Positions 54,215 through 63,671 are shown, counted from the stretch's first letter. The stretch: DNA of 64,000 bases from Cyclobacteriaceae bacterium (GCA_028285445.1 JANQPQ010000002.1:1-64000); one strand, 5' to 3'. Notes: a model not told the origin generated them from the sequence alone. A program made the numbers and translations.

Positions 54215-54775
54215 ATGTCAAAACGGGAAGAGATTATAGAGCTTGCTGATAACCTGATTAGGCAAAAGGGCTATAATGCTTTTAGCTTCTATGAAATATC
54301 CGATGTTATCGGAATTAAAACTGCTTCTATCCACTATCACTTCCCTAGCAAATCAGATTTGGGAACCGCCGTTATAGATTACTGTATGTGTAATCTTTCG
54401 GAGTTAATTGAAAGCGTGAAAGACAAACCTGCGGATATAAAACTTGACAAGTTCTTCACCATATATTCGAAAATTCAAAAAGACAGCAAAGTGTGTTTGG
54501 TTGGTTCACTAGCTACGGATTTCGACACATTAGACCACAACGTTCAAAATAAGCTGAAGGAACTTTCAGGACTTATTCTGGCTTGGGTAAGTGAATTTTT
54601 GGCCGAGGGTAGAAAACAAGAGATATTTCAATTTGAGGGGCTAGCGAGGACTAAAGCTTTAGTAATAATTTCCAATATGCTTGCTTCGGTCCAGTTAACA
54701 AGGTTGACGAATAAAGCTGATTTCAAAAAAATTAAGGAAAGTATAAGAAAAGATCTAATTAAACAGTCAAAGTGA
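54215..54775 (+). CDS. TetR-family transcriptional regulator
   Basis: A 186-residue TetR repressor: HTH at about 5-50 (EEIIELADNLIRQKGYNAFSFYEISDVIGIKTASIHYHFPSKSDLGTAV) and a ligand-binding all-helical C-terminal domain including CLVGSLATDFDTLDHNVQNKLKEL. The promoter carries a palindrome between its -33 and -7 boxes, consistent with autorepression. The stop overlaps the GTG of the ketosynthase gene by four bases (GTGA), so its only likely target in cis is that gene. Confidence 0.93.
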   Translation: MSKREEIIELADNLIRQKGYNAFSFYEISDVIGIKTASIHYHFPSKSDLGTAVIDYCMCNLSELIESVKDKPADIKLDKFFTIYSKIQKDSKVCLVGSLATDFDTLDHNVQNKLKELSGLILAWVSEFLAEGRKQEIFQFEGLARTKALVIISNMLASVQLTRLTNKADFKKIKESIRKDLIKQSK

Positions 54776-56016
54776 AACGAGTAGTAATAACAGGACTAGG
54801 GGCATTAACGCCAATTGGAAATAATGTTGAGGATTATTGGCAATCGCTGGTTAACGGTGTAAGTGGAGCTGCTCCAATTACCAAATTCAATACTGCACAA
54901 TTCAAGACGAAGTTTGCTTGTGAACTAAAGAATTTTGACCCACTGGATTTTATTCCCAGGGCAGAAACGAGACGATATGACTTATTCACGCAGTACGCAC
55001 TAATTGCAGTTGAAGAAGCGATTCAAAATGGAAGGATTGATTTTGATCAGCTGGACAGAAATCGTATTGGGGTAATCTGGGGATCTGGAAATGGCGGAAT
55101 TAATACCTTCCAGGAGCAGGTATCTGAATTTGCTACTGGAGATGGTACCCCAAGGTTTAACCCCTTTTTCATTCCAAAGATGATAGTTGATATCGCCTCA
55201 GGGATAATTTCAATCAAACACGGGCTAAGGGGTGTTAACTTCACAACTGTATCTGCTTGTGCTACGTCGAACACAGCCATTATTGATGCATTCAATTATA
55301 TAAGGTGGGGAAAGGCGGATATGATAATCACGGGTGGCTCTGAAGCGCCTATTACTGAAAGCAGTATTGGGGGATTTAATGCTTCCAGAGCCCTATCAAC
55401 TCAGAATGATAATCCACTGACGGCATCAAGACCTTTCGACACAAATAGAGATGGATTTGTAATGGGCGAAGGGGCCGGAGCCATCATCTTAGAAGATTTA
55501 GAAAAGGCTAAAGCACGTGGTGCCACAATTATAGGTGAAATTGTTGGAGGTGGCATGGCAGCAGATGCCTATCATCTTACAGGTACACATCCTGAGGGAG
55601 AAGGAGCATATTTGGGCATGCATGCTGCCCTGGAAGATGCCAACATTACTGCTGATAAGATTGATTATCTCAATACGCACGCAACCTCTACCCCACAAGG
55701 AGACATAAGTGAATTGAAGGCTGTTGAAAGAGTATTTAGCAACCTGGATAACTTAAACATCAGTGCCACCAAGTCAATGACGGGACACCTGCTAGGAGCG
55801 GCAGGTGCAGTGGAAGCCATCGCCTGTATAAAGGCAATTGAAAATAATATTGTGCCGCCAACGATTAACTCCACATCCATAGAACCGGAATTTGGGGACA
55901 AGTTCAACCTCACATTGGGCAAAGCACAAAGTCGGGAAATAAACTACGCCATGAGTAATACCTTCGGCTTTGGTGGACATATTGCTACTACAATTTTCAA
56001 GAGATACTCGGAATAG
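54772..56016 (+). CDS. Beta-ketoacyl-ACP synthase II-like protein (FabF paralogue)
   Basis: A 414-residue condensing enzyme with the complete KAS II triad: Cys163 (VSACATS), His303 (NTHATSTP) and His339 (MTGHLLGAAGAVE). Other FabF landmarks are GSGNGGI and the C-terminal NTFGFGGH. It would elongate acyl-ACP with malonyl-ACP. Unlike the housekeeping fabF it lacks an acpP gene upstream and is bound to a TetR repressor, so it is probably an inducible copy. It starts at a GTG inside the TetR stop. Changed membrane fluidity or resistance to FabF inhibitors are possible roles. Confidence 0.92.
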   Translation: MKRVVITGLGALTPIGNNVEDYWQSLVNGVSGAAPITKFNTAQFKTKFACELKNFDPLDFIPRAETRRYDLFTQYALIAVEEAIQNGRIDFDQLDRNRIGVIWGSGNGGINTFQEQVSEFATGDGTPRFNPFFIPKMIVDIASGIISIKHGLRGVNFTTVSACATSNTAIIDAFNYIRWGKADMIITGGSEAPITESSIGGFNASRALSTQNDNPLTASRPFDTNRDGFVMGEGAGAIILEDLEKAKARGATIIGEIVGGGMAADAYHLTGTHPEGEGAYLGMHAALEDANITADKIDYLNTHATSTPQGDISELKAVERVFSNLDNLNISATKSMTGHLLGAAGAVEAIACIKAIENNIVPPTINSTSIEPEFGDKFNLTLGKAQSREINYAMSNTFGFGGHIATTIFKRYSE

Positions 56017-56076
56017 AAGCCCTAGATAAAGAGGTATCAGCTACTTGGTGCCGACGCAAACACTAATGGCATCAAG

Positions 56077-57006
56077 TTAAAATTCCAGTCGCTTCAAAAC
56101 CTGTTGTTTGTAACTATCACTTATTCGCATCTGTTTGCCATCTTTCATTTTTAGTTCGAAATCGCCATAACCGATAGAGATCAATTCATCTATGAAAGAG
56201 GTGTTAACTATACTCGATTTATGTATACGGACGAAGTGATCTGGAAGCTTGGCCATTATACTGGTCATTGTTTCCCTAATGATGTGTTTATTATCAAGAT
56301 CAAACAACTCCAGGTAATTCCCAGATGCCCGAATATAGGCTACTTGGTTGTATTCCAGAAAGTAAGTCTTGCTACCCAACTTGATGGGGATTTTTTGCGA
56401 GGAATTTGGTTGGTTACGAAATTCTGAAGTCGACTTACTTTTCTCCAATCGCTCATTAAGCAAATCAACATTCAACCGGTAGAGCCGTTCCTTTAACTTC
56501 ACCTCACTTCGCTCTCTTAACCTCAAAAGCTGGTAGGTGCTGGTGGCAAATGAAATACCAATAATCAGAAGGAGATTAAAAAACAGATCATAAGTATTAT
56601 TCTGAACAAAATGTGCTTCCTTATTCTGCCATAGGTACGATTCTGCATCAGGAAGTTTCAGCTCTTTTAGCTTCCCTGCAGGTAACTCCAGCTCGTTCGC
56701 CATAATCTCCGTCCAGCCAAACGACAATGCCGCTGCCAAAAGCACTGCCAACAAGAGAGAAATGATCCAATGACCTTCCAACACCCCCTTTCTAACAACA
56801 TATACAATTAGGGGCAAAATCAATAAGCAGACTCCCCATCCTGCCAGGTGATCAGCAACTGAAAACACTCCTCTGTACGTAACCGGGCTGGCCAAACCCG
56901 CTTTTATGGATATAATTAGTGAAAGAAAAGTCCAGATAACCATTACCAAAACCATCTGCCCCGCAGCACTAAACCAATCAAAGTGAGCACCAGAGAATCT
57001 TCTCAT
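56077..57006 (-). CDS. Membrane-anchored LytTR-family transcriptional regulator
   Basis: A 309-residue regulator with four hydrophobic helices (about 15-35, 55-72, 82-100, 140-160), a charged coiled segment (LRLRERSEVKLKERLYRLNVDLLNERLEK) and a LytTR domain (about 205-305; VAYIRASGNYLELFD, HFVRIHKSSIVNTSFID). It is the third LytTR protein in the window and faces away from the serine hydrolase at 57157, with which it shares the upstream region and which may be its target. ATG at 57006. Confidence 0.87.
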   Translation of the reverse strand: MRRFSGAHFDWFSAAGQMVLVMVIWTFLSLIISIKAGLASPVTYRGVFSVADHLAGWGVCLLILPLIVYVVRKGVLEGHWIISLLLAVLLAAALSFGWTEIMANELELPAGKLKELKLPDAESYLWQNKEAHFVQNNTYDLFFNLLLIIGISFATSTYQLLRLRERSEVKLKERLYRLNVDLLNERLEKSKSTSEFRNQPNSSQKIPIKLGSKTYFLEYNQVAYIRASGNYLELFDLDNKHIIRETMTSIMAKLPDHFVRIHKSSIVNTSFIDELISIGYGDFELKMKDGKQMRISDSYKQQVLKRLEF

Positions 57007-57156
57007 ACGATAAAATTAAAGCTGTACTAAGGCCAGACCTCCCGATTCGTCATAAAAAATAGGTAGTTCACCCCAAAAAGTACCTATTACCAATCTCTCT
57101 CTCAATAAAGTAGTAGCCCTAAACTAATTTGACGACCAAGAATAACCCATAGAACA

Positions 57157-58779
57157 ATGCTTAATAGAACCAACATCACGCGTGTGATTCGTTATCTGAT
57201 ATTTATCTTAATATTCCACCCAGTTTTATGCCATGGCTATTCCAGGCAATTAGGCAGCAACTCAGACAAGGACTTCACATGGCTTAGTAATTACATAGAT
57301 GAATATCATCAGACCGGTGGGTTTAGTGGTACCGTATTAATTGCGAAGGGCGGCAAAACAATATTTCAAAAAGCAATTGGCTGGCAGGATATTGCGAAAG
57401 ATGTCGAGAATAGCATGGACACCCGATTCAATTTGGGCTCCGGCAATAAGATGTTCACCGCTATTGCAATTGCGCAACTAGTGGAACAAGGCAAAATAGA
57501 CTACTTCTCCACGATCTCAACTTATTTACCCAATTATCCCGACAAAGAATTCGCATTGAAAGCCACCGTGCATCAGTTGCTTACCCACAGCTCGGGGCTT
57601 GGAGATTTTAGGGATGAGCAATACAAACAGAACTGGCATAACCTTGAGACCCTCTCGCAGAGTTTGCCCTTCGTCACCAATAAACCACTAAAATTCGAGC
57701 CTGGAAGTAGGCATGCGTATAGCAACTCAGGGTTCTTGGTACTTGGCTTGATAGTAGAGGCCGTTTCAGGTCAAAGCTATTTTGATTATGTCAAGGATAA
57801 TATCTATGGCCCCTCCCAAATGCTAAGAACCGATTCGTACAAAAGAAATGGCACCACCAAGGATCTGGCTGTTGGCTATCAGGGTGTTAACAATGAATGG
57901 TACGAAGCGAAACACCCCCTGATGGGTACTTCTGCTGGCGGCGGCTTCTCCACCGCTCTGGATATGCTGGACTTTAGCAATGCGTTATTCAGCAATAAAC
58001 TAACTACGGCTCAAACGCTGAGCTTGTTAACCACCGACAAGGCGCCTAGTGATTCCAAAGAGCCTTGGTACTATGGCTATGGGTTTATTGTTCGGGAAAC
58101 GAAAGGAATACAACTTATTGGCCATGGTGGAAGAGCCGCTGGTGTATTCTTTGAGTATTACACCTACCCCGAGCTCGATTATACATTCATCATATTCTCC
58201 AACTCAGATGCCGGCTCGCCAGAAGTACTATTCAACAAGATCAACAACTACATAACAGACAGCAGCATCAAACCGGAAATTGTAAAGGCTCCTCCAGGAG
58301 GAACTACTTCTTTTAAAGTTGAGCTGGTCACAGCACCGGGCGTTGGTGAAATGGTAACCGAAGTAGACATATCAGCTACAAATGACAACAGCGCGATGAA
58401 ACACCTTGCAGTTTCTGTCGGTCTTATTGAGGCGATTCACTCCAAAGATCTGGATAAGTTTAATAGTTATTTTGCTGATCTTGATGTCGTTACCAAAGCT
58501 GCAAACGAGTCAATGTTCAAGTTCATGACTGATGAGGCAATTCCTTTTAAGGGAAAAGTAGTGCAGCTTCATGCCTTAAGCGATCCCTTGAAATTGAAGC
58601 AAAGTGAATACCCAATGAGGGTACTTGTTTTTCACACCGAAGACGGTTCTCCCGGTTCTGTGAGCTTCTCACTAGATAATACTGGCAAAATTGACTATCT
58701 ATCACTTTTTATGCACGAAAGAATTTGTTCCAACAGAAAAACGAAAACTTGCGACCTGGTAGAAAGAAGAATTGATTGA
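57157..58779 (+). CDS. Serine hydrolase (beta-lactamase family) with C-terminal extension
   Basis: A 540-residue exported hydrolase with a signal segment (RYLIFILIFHPVLCHG). SxxK is SGNK (Ser95, Lys98), LLTHSSGLGDFRDEQ follows, the Tyr motif is YSNSGFLVLG and the third motif is GHGGRAAGVF (about residue 325). The catalytic domain ends near 380; a 150-residue extension (SAMKHLAVSVGLIEAIHSKDLDKFNSYFADLDVVTK) resembles a nuclear transport factor 2-like or helix-sheet domain common in these proteins and may bind ligands or peptides. ATG at 57157. The divergent LytTR regulator is 150 bases away. Confidence 0.84.
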   Translation: MLNRTNITRVIRYLIFILIFHPVLCHGYSRQLGSNSDKDFTWLSNYIDEYHQTGGFSGTVLIAKGGKTIFQKAIGWQDIAKDVENSMDTRFNLGSGNKMFTAIAIAQLVEQGKIDYFSTISTYLPNYPDKEFALKATVHQLLTHSSGLGDFRDEQYKQNWHNLETLSQSLPFVTNKPLKFEPGSRHAYSNSGFLVLGLIVEAVSGQSYFDYVKDNIYGPSQMLRTDSYKRNGTTKDLAVGYQGVNNEWYEAKHPLMGTSAGGGFSTALDMLDFSNALFSNKLTTAQTLSLLTTDKAPSDSKEPWYYGYGFIVRETKGIQLIGHGGRAAGVFFEYYTYPELDYTFIIFSNSDAGSPEVLFNKINNYITDSSIKPEIVKAPPGGTTSFKVELVTAPGVGEMVTEVDISATNDNSAMKHLAVSVGLIEAIHSKDLDKFNSYFADLDVVTKAANESMFKFMTDEAIPFKGKVVQLHALSDPLKLKQSEYPMRVLVFHTEDGSPGSVSFSLDNTGKIDYLSLFMHERICSNRKTKTCDLVERRID

Positions 58780-58951
58780 CACGAAGGTCTACCGTAAATG
58801 CACCTCACGCGCACAATTCATACGTATTTATACTACCCTCTAATTGCTCTTTTTCCGAAATATTTCCGAGCTTCTAGTTATTAAATCCCAATTGCCGGCG
58901 ATACCCGAAAAGCCTTTAAGAGAGTAGGGATAAAATCCTAAACTAAATCCT

Positions 58952-59032
58952 ATGGTAACGGCCTTATTAATTTTTGGAATTGTAGAGATTGTAATATTCA
59001 GTGCTGGCATTATTGCCCTATACAATCTCTAA
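58952..59032 (+). CDS. Small single-pass membrane protein (26 aa)
   Basis: ATG at 58952 opens a 27-codon frame that is nearly all one hydrophobic helix (TALLIFGIVEIVIFSAGIIALYNL). A strong terminator starts five bases after the stop, so a short dedicated transcript ends here. No other gene lies in this 398-base interval. Function unknown; similar in style to the 35-residue ORF at 24309. Confidence 0.5.
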   Translation: MVTALLIFGIVEIVIFSAGIIALYNL

Positions 59033-59036
59033 TTAC

Positions 59037-59062
59037 AAGGGGTGTCTCAGGCACCCTTTTTT
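59037..59062 (+). terminator. Rho-independent terminator of the 26-aa ORF
   Basis: AAGGGGTG and CACCCTTT pair over 8 bases (one G-T) around a 7-base loop, followed by a run of T. It directly follows the small ORF. Confidence 0.85.
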
Positions 59063-59176
59063 AATACTCACCGATACACCTCACGGCAGGCCATTAACTT
59101 ATTGATCCTATGCTAACTCCTCGTACAATAATTGAGTAAGTTTCAACTTTATTATAGTGATCAATAACCAAGTGAC

Positions 59177-60010
59177 ATGAAAAGAGGCCTGTTAATTCTC
59201 TTCTGCATACTTTGTGTCACCAGCGTACAAGCTTCAGTATCAAAATACCACCCCAGGGAATCATGGATATTGGACCCCATTAACTTCGAGATACATTCCG
59301 CTGAATTAGGTCCGCGCCAGATGGAACAGTTGTTGAAAGTCGCCAAGGCATTAAAATTTATGCTAAATGAACCCAGGGTAGCCGGACTGAAGTTAACGGC
59401 CCACGGCCACGCCAATGCCGGTGAACGCAATGCCATGAAACTCTCGAGGAAGCGAGCAAAAGCTGTTAAGAGAAAGTTGAACCAGTTAGTAAAAGGAAGG
59501 TTGATAATTAACATCGAGGCTTATGGTGCAACTAAGCCGTATTATGACCCCACCACCGACGACGGCATTGAAAAGAATGGCAGTGTGCGTTTTACAGCCA
59601 GTGGAGTTTTTTACGAGAAGCGGATCAACTACCCTGCTACGGTGTCACGCGTTCTGAAAAAGGTAGGTAAAAACAAAAAAATCTCAGACAAGGAGATTAT
59701 TAGGGCGATTCCAAAGAATTCCGAAGAAGCCAGCCAATATTATGCTTTCGACTACAATAGCACCACCAGCAACCAATTTCGAGCTTTTCAACGATTAGTG
59801 AGAACCAAAGTCGATGCCGGGAATGTTGAGATATTGAGGGAATATCTGCTGATGTCTGACACAGTTGATGGCTACTTTGCAGAAATGTATTTTGATCATA
59901 TAGAGGGTGTAGCCAAGAAGCAAAAGACCCTATTATGTCAAATATTTGATGAATTTAGAATTACCCAACTCAAGCGGTTAATCAATACAAGAATTGAAGT
60001 TTGTCGATAA
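59177..60010 (+). CDS. OmpA-like domain protein
   Basis: A 277-residue exported protein with a signal peptide (LLILFCILCVTSVQA). Residues about 35-150 are an OmpA/MotB-like peptidoglycan-binding domain: FEIHSAELGPRQMEQLLKVAKAL, LTAHGHANAGERNAMKLSRKRAKAVKRKL, NIEAYGATKPYYDP and NGSVRF. The C-terminal 125 residues are a helical basic region unknown to me. It probably tethers something to the cell wall. ATG at 59177. Confidence 0.78.
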   Translation: MKRGLLILFCILCVTSVQASVSKYHPRESWILDPINFEIHSAELGPRQMEQLLKVAKALKFMLNEPRVAGLKLTAHGHANAGERNAMKLSRKRAKAVKRKLNQLVKGRLIINIEAYGATKPYYDPTTDDGIEKNGSVRFTASGVFYEKRINYPATVSRVLKKVGKNKKISDKEIIRAIPKNSEEASQYYAFDYNSTTSNQFRAFQRLVRTKVDAGNVEILREYLLMSDTVDGYFAEMYFDHIEGVAKKQKTLLCQIFDEFRITQLKRLINTRIEVCR

Positions 60011-60052
60011 CCAAGGACCTTTGATCTTTGAGAGATGTTTTCCTCCAATAAC

Positions 60053-60730
60053 TCAAAGCTTCACCCCTACCCAACTCACAGGGTCAGCCAGTACCTTTAG
60101 GTCAAAAAATATGGTCAGCGACTGCCTGGTTCCACTTGGGTCGATCTCATAAGTTGTATTTCCCTCGCTAATCACAATACCTCCGGCATCGCGCACTTCG
60201 GTAGCCCAAACCAGCATTGCCCGATCTTCATTTGTCGCTGCTTGCAAGGCCCAAGTCTGATTGATCGTGTTCCCGAATGTATCTACAAAAGTTGCAACCA
60301 ATCCACCCTCACCTATTTCCGCAGTAACTGGCAAAGTAGCATTGCTGGAGGCGGTGGCTACCAGCGTACTAACCAAATCTTCTGTGCCCACCCAGCGCCG
60401 ATCGTCTGCCTGCGTGGAGTAGTAAGTTAGTGTACTCGTAGAAAAGGGAGTATTACTGCTGACTTCCACCCAATCGTCCTGGATCCTGACCGGATTAGTT
60501 TGTTGTCCATCAAAAGAGGTGGTGGCTTGCGTCAACTCGAGGTGCGTACCTTGAAAATTTACCCCGTTCGTACTGGTTCCAGTCATGGTATACTCCTCCC
60601 TAAAACCGGCCGAGAAATACCCATTTGGAAACAGTTGATAAACAGTTGTTGATGGTTGGGGACTATCGTCATCGCAACCAGGAGCCGCCAGAAAAACCAG
60701 TAACAAGCACAACAATAAAAGACGTTTCAT
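60053..60730 (-). CDS. Lipoprotein of unknown function
   Basis: A 225-residue protein with a lipoprotein signal (RLLLLCLLLVFLAAPGC, Cys about 19) followed by acidic DDDSPQPS. The mature part has Thr/Ser-rich beta strands (FREEYTMTGTSTNGVNFQGTHLELTQATTSFDGQQTNP, DAGGIVISEGNTTYEIDPSGTRQSLTIFFDLKVLADPVSW). It resembles no family I know. ATG at 60730; the TTG at 60742 is less likely. Confidence 0.65.
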   Translation of the reverse strand: MKRLLLLCLLLVFLAAPGCDDDSPQPSTTVYQLFPNGYFSAGFREEYTMTGTSTNGVNFQGTHLELTQATTSFDGQQTNPVRIQDDWVEVSSNTPFSTSTLTYYSTQADDRRWVGTEDLVSTLVATASSNATLPVTAEIGEGGLVATFVDTFGNTINQTWALQAATNEDRAMLVWATEVRDAGGIVISEGNTTYEIDPSGTRQSLTIFFDLKVLADPVSWVGVKL

Positions 60731-60919
60731 ACTCACTTTCAATAAGATAGCTTACAACACCGAATATATCTATTAATTGCTAAATCAGGGCATATTCCTA
60801 CTTGGTTTATTAAATTCCCATTGAATCCACTAATCAGATGTAAAGGTGAGAGTTAGTCAAATTGTGACAATGGTTATATTGCAAACATAGATATCCAACG
60901 CCCTCATAAAAAAGTAAAG

Positions 60920-62086
60920 ATGAACTCCTCAAAATCTAACCTTTTGCTAATAATTTTTCTTACCGCCTTCGCCTGGGGCTGTTCTTCCCAAACAGATAGG
61001 CCAACTACAAAGGCCACTCTTTACTGGGAGAACTCCAGTCCACAAGAAGAAGGTATCAATGCAGTGGTATTAGACTCAATCCACATGGATATAGAAAACG
61101 GAAAATACGGTTTGATTGATCATTTTCTGGTTATAAGAAATAGCAAGGTGGTATATGACAAAGGTTACGACCAAGACTACCAGGCCATCTCTAAAAACTA
61201 TGACACTACCAATCACCAGTACAACTACGATCATCCCCAATGGCATCCGTTTTATAACAATACATCCTTGCATACTCTGCAATCGGTTTCTAAAAGCATC
61301 ACTTCGCTTTTGGTGGGCATTGCTGTCGATGAGGGTCTCATGATCCCCTTAGACTCCGCGGTTTATCCACTCTTCGACAACTACCAGTTCGACCTAAATG
61401 ATGATAGAAAAACGTCAATCACACTAAGAAATTTACTAACAATGCGGAGTGGCATCCTGTGGGACGAGAGCGCATCGTATTCCGATATTGAGAAGAACAA
61501 CTGCACAGCGATGGAGCTTAGCGACAACTGGATTCAGTATGTCTTGGATCAGCCAATGGATACCATTCCGGGAACCCAATTTGTTTACAACAGCGGAGCC
61601 ACGGTGTTGCTGGGAAAGATACTTCGGAAAACTACTGGAATAAGGATTGACGAATGGGCAGAAGAAAAACTTTTTGGACCGCTTGGTATTGATGACTACT
61701 ACTGGAAAAAAACTCCGCAGGGTGAAATAGATACGGAAGGCGGACTCTACCTATCTACTCATGACCTGGCAAAAATTGGTTACTTAATGCTGAACAATGG
61801 AGTTTGGGAGAATAAGCGAATAGTATCTGAAAATTGGGTTAAGGAATCAATGTTGCCCCGGGTAAAGCTCAATGCCACCATTGCCTACGGCTATCAATGG
61901 TGGGTCCCGGAGTATGCGGATAATCAACCAAAAATATTTGCAGGAAACGGCTACGGTGGCCAGTTTCTTATGATTGCAGAAGAATATGATCTCATTGTCG
62001 TATTCAATGGATGGAGCATTCATGATCGCACGGAAAAATCAAGTTGGAGAGCCATGCAGGAAAGGATTATCCCAGCCCTTAATTAA
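60920..62086 (+). CDS. Serine hydrolase (beta-lactamase family) lipoprotein
   Basis: A 388-residue penicillin-binding-protein-like hydrolase with lipoprotein signal (LLLIIFLTAFAWGC, Cys21). SxxK is SVSK (Ser122, Lys125); LLTMRSGILWDESASYSDIEKN and QFVYNSGATVLLGKILRKTTG follow, and the third motif is AGNGYGGQFLMIA. It is close in layout to the protein at 46541 and may be a paralogue. ATG at 60920. The short monooxygenase-like gene 43 bases downstream is probably in the same unit. Confidence 0.87.
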   Translation: MNSSKSNLLLIIFLTAFAWGCSSQTDRPTTKATLYWENSSPQEEGINAVVLDSIHMDIENGKYGLIDHFLVIRNSKVVYDKGYDQDYQAISKNYDTTNHQYNYDHPQWHPFYNNTSLHTLQSVSKSITSLLVGIAVDEGLMIPLDSAVYPLFDNYQFDLNDDRKTSITLRNLLTMRSGILWDESASYSDIEKNNCTAMELSDNWIQYVLDQPMDTIPGTQFVYNSGATVLLGKILRKTTGIRIDEWAEEKLFGPLGIDDYYWKKTPQGEIDTEGGLYLSTHDLAKIGYLMLNNGVWENKRIVSENWVKESMLPRVKLNATIAYGYQWWVPEYADNQPKIFAGNGYGGQFLMIAEEYDLIVVFNGWSIHDRTEKSSWRAMQERIIPALN

Positions 62087-62129
62087 CCAAATTGCATACG
62101 AAATCTTCTCCGTAACAAGGGGCCAACAA

Positions 62130-62426
62130 ATGATTCGCATAATATATAGCTGGAAAGTGGAGCCTGACAATCTGAAACTCTTTATTGAGACCTGGGAAAA
62201 AACCACTAACCAAATTCACCGGGAAGTGGCCGGCGCCAGGGGTAGTTTCATGCTGCAGAGTAAGGAAAACCCACAAGAAATAAAAACGGTAGCGAGATGG
62301 GATTCCCTGGAGGCCTGGAACACATTTTGGCAGGGCAGCACCACCAATCACATGAAAATAATGCATGAATTGGGCGAACGGATCTCGGTAGAAGTCTTTA
62401 AAGAAATTGATGATTTTACGAAGTAA
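62130..62426 (+). CDS. Antibiotic biosynthesis monooxygenase (ABM)-domain protein
   Basis: A 98-residue single-domain ferredoxin-like (dimeric alpha-beta barrel) protein: MIRIIYSWKVEPDNLKLFIETWEKTTNQIHREVAGARGSFMLQ, then TVARWDSLEAWNTFW and HELGERISVEVFKEIDDF. ABM proteins act on quinone-like or heme-like small molecules, or just bind them. ATG at 62130 is the family start; the longer frame running back into the hydrolase gene is rejected. Likely co-transcribed with the preceding serine hydrolase. Confidence 0.8.
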   Translation: MIRIIYSWKVEPDNLKLFIETWEKTTNQIHREVAGARGSFMLQSKENPQEIKTVARWDSLEAWNTFWQGSTTNHMKIMHELGERISVEVFKEIDDFTK

Positions 62427-62576
62427 GAGGTTTGAACAAGGCGCCATAAGTACAAAATGGTAGTCGATTTTGATACCGCAATTATCCTGCTACCCCTGCC
62501 CCATCCCCACCCGCGGTAATTACCAATGCACAGTAACCTCCTTGCTATTAATGTGATTAATACTGCTTTGATATTG

Positions 62577-63590
62577 CTAAGAAATATTACTTGCCCGAAA
62601 CTCAACTGGTGTTTTGCCAGTCCAGCGCTTGAATGACCTGATAAAGGCGCTAGCCTCATTATAACCTAAGTTATAAGCGATTTCCTTGATTAGGTACGTA
62701 TTGTTAGCAACCATCTCCACCGCAAACTGTTTCTTAATTCCCTGCGATATTTCTTGAAAGGTTGATCCCTCATCGCTGAGGCGGCGTTGCAAGGTACGTA
62801 CACTAAGATTAAGCATTCCTGCTACCTCTTGAATTGTTGTCAGGTGTCTGCCGCTGGAGATTATCATAGCCTGCTTAACGCTGTTCGTAATGCCATTTTT
62901 ATCGTTTAGTTCCTGCAGGCGTCTCTGTGCATGCTCCACAAGTAAATTATGTAGCTCGTAGTCCGCAGCTACCACCTTTTGCGAAAGCTGATTGGTACTA
63001 AAGACCAGCGTACTTTGCCTGGAGGCAAACTGGAGGGGACACTTAAATATTCTCTGGTAGTCGGCAATATCCTCCGGCACTTTCCGGCGAAATGTTGCCA
63101 GCAAGGGTGTCACCTCTGCCAAAATCAGCCCTTTCAATTCTTTCAGGGTAAACACCATGGCTGATTCGATACCTTGGGTTATTGCTACATTGTAATTGTC
63201 GTCGGCCTGGGGGTGAGGTATAAACTGCACCTTGGTTTGCTCCTTAGCCTTAGTCACTTTTACAGCAAACGCTTCCGTTACAAGATTCATGAATTCACCT
63301 GCCTTTATAAGCGCAGATCCAACAGTGGGGCTACTTTGTACCAATTGACCTACAATGCCCATGGCAGTGAGGTTGTGATATTCCCCAATGTGAAGACCAA
63401 GCCTATTGTCATCCAGAAGTTTGATGGCGTTCTGCCAAAATGCATTGACTTGTCCAATGGTGAAACTATTTTCACTATCCTCAAGGTGTGAAATATCAAT
63501 CTCCGATAGGTGGCAAAGTCGCTCAACATCTGCCCCCTTAGACCTGGCATAATCAATGAGACTTAGTATGTATCGTCCGCTATACCTCAA
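62577..63590 (-). CDS. AraC-family regulator with arabinose-binding-like N-terminal domain
   Basis: A 337-residue regulator with an AraC_binding_2/Arabinose_bd-like N-terminal domain (about 15-215; LRYSGRYILSLIDYARSKGADVERLC) and an HTH_18 C-terminal domain (about 240-335; TIQEVAGMLNLSVRTLQRRLSDEGSTFQEISQ, then IAYNLGYNEASAFIRSFKRWTGKTPVEFR). A longer TTG frame to 63671 exists, but it would overlap the direct repeats that look like binding sites, so the TTG at 63590, which gives the family start, is preferred. It is divergent from the membrane protein at 63732. Confidence 0.85.
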   Translation of the reverse strand: MRYSGRYILSLIDYARSKGADVERLCHLSEIDISHLEDSENSFTIGQVNAFWQNAIKLLDDNRLGLHIGEYHNLTAMGIVGQLVQSSPTVGSALIKAGEFMNLVTEAFAVKVTKAKEQTKVQFIPHPQADDNYNVAITQGIESAMVFTLKELKGLILAEVTPLLATFRRKVPEDIADYQRIFKCPLQFASRQSTLVFSTNQLSQKVVAADYELHNLLVEHAQRRLQELNDKNGITNSVKQAMIISSGRHLTTIQEVAGMLNLSVRTLQRRLSDEGSTFQEISQGIKKQFAVEMVANNTYLIKEIAYNLGYNEASAFIRSFKRWTGKTPVEFRASNIS

Positions 63591-63641
63591 CTTATTTCTT
63601 TTGGTTCGAAAATAGCTAACACAGAGACTAATATAGCAGGT

Positions 63642-63671
63642 TGGCACCAAGTGGTAATCTTCTGGCACCAA
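63642..63671. promoter_or_regulatory. AraC-type binding sites: direct repeat TGGCACCAA
   Basis: Two identical nonamers at 63642-63650 and 63663-63671 are 21 bases apart (two helical turns), the spacing expected for AraC half-sites. They sit between the AraC gene and the membrane-protein gene. Confidence 0.7.
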
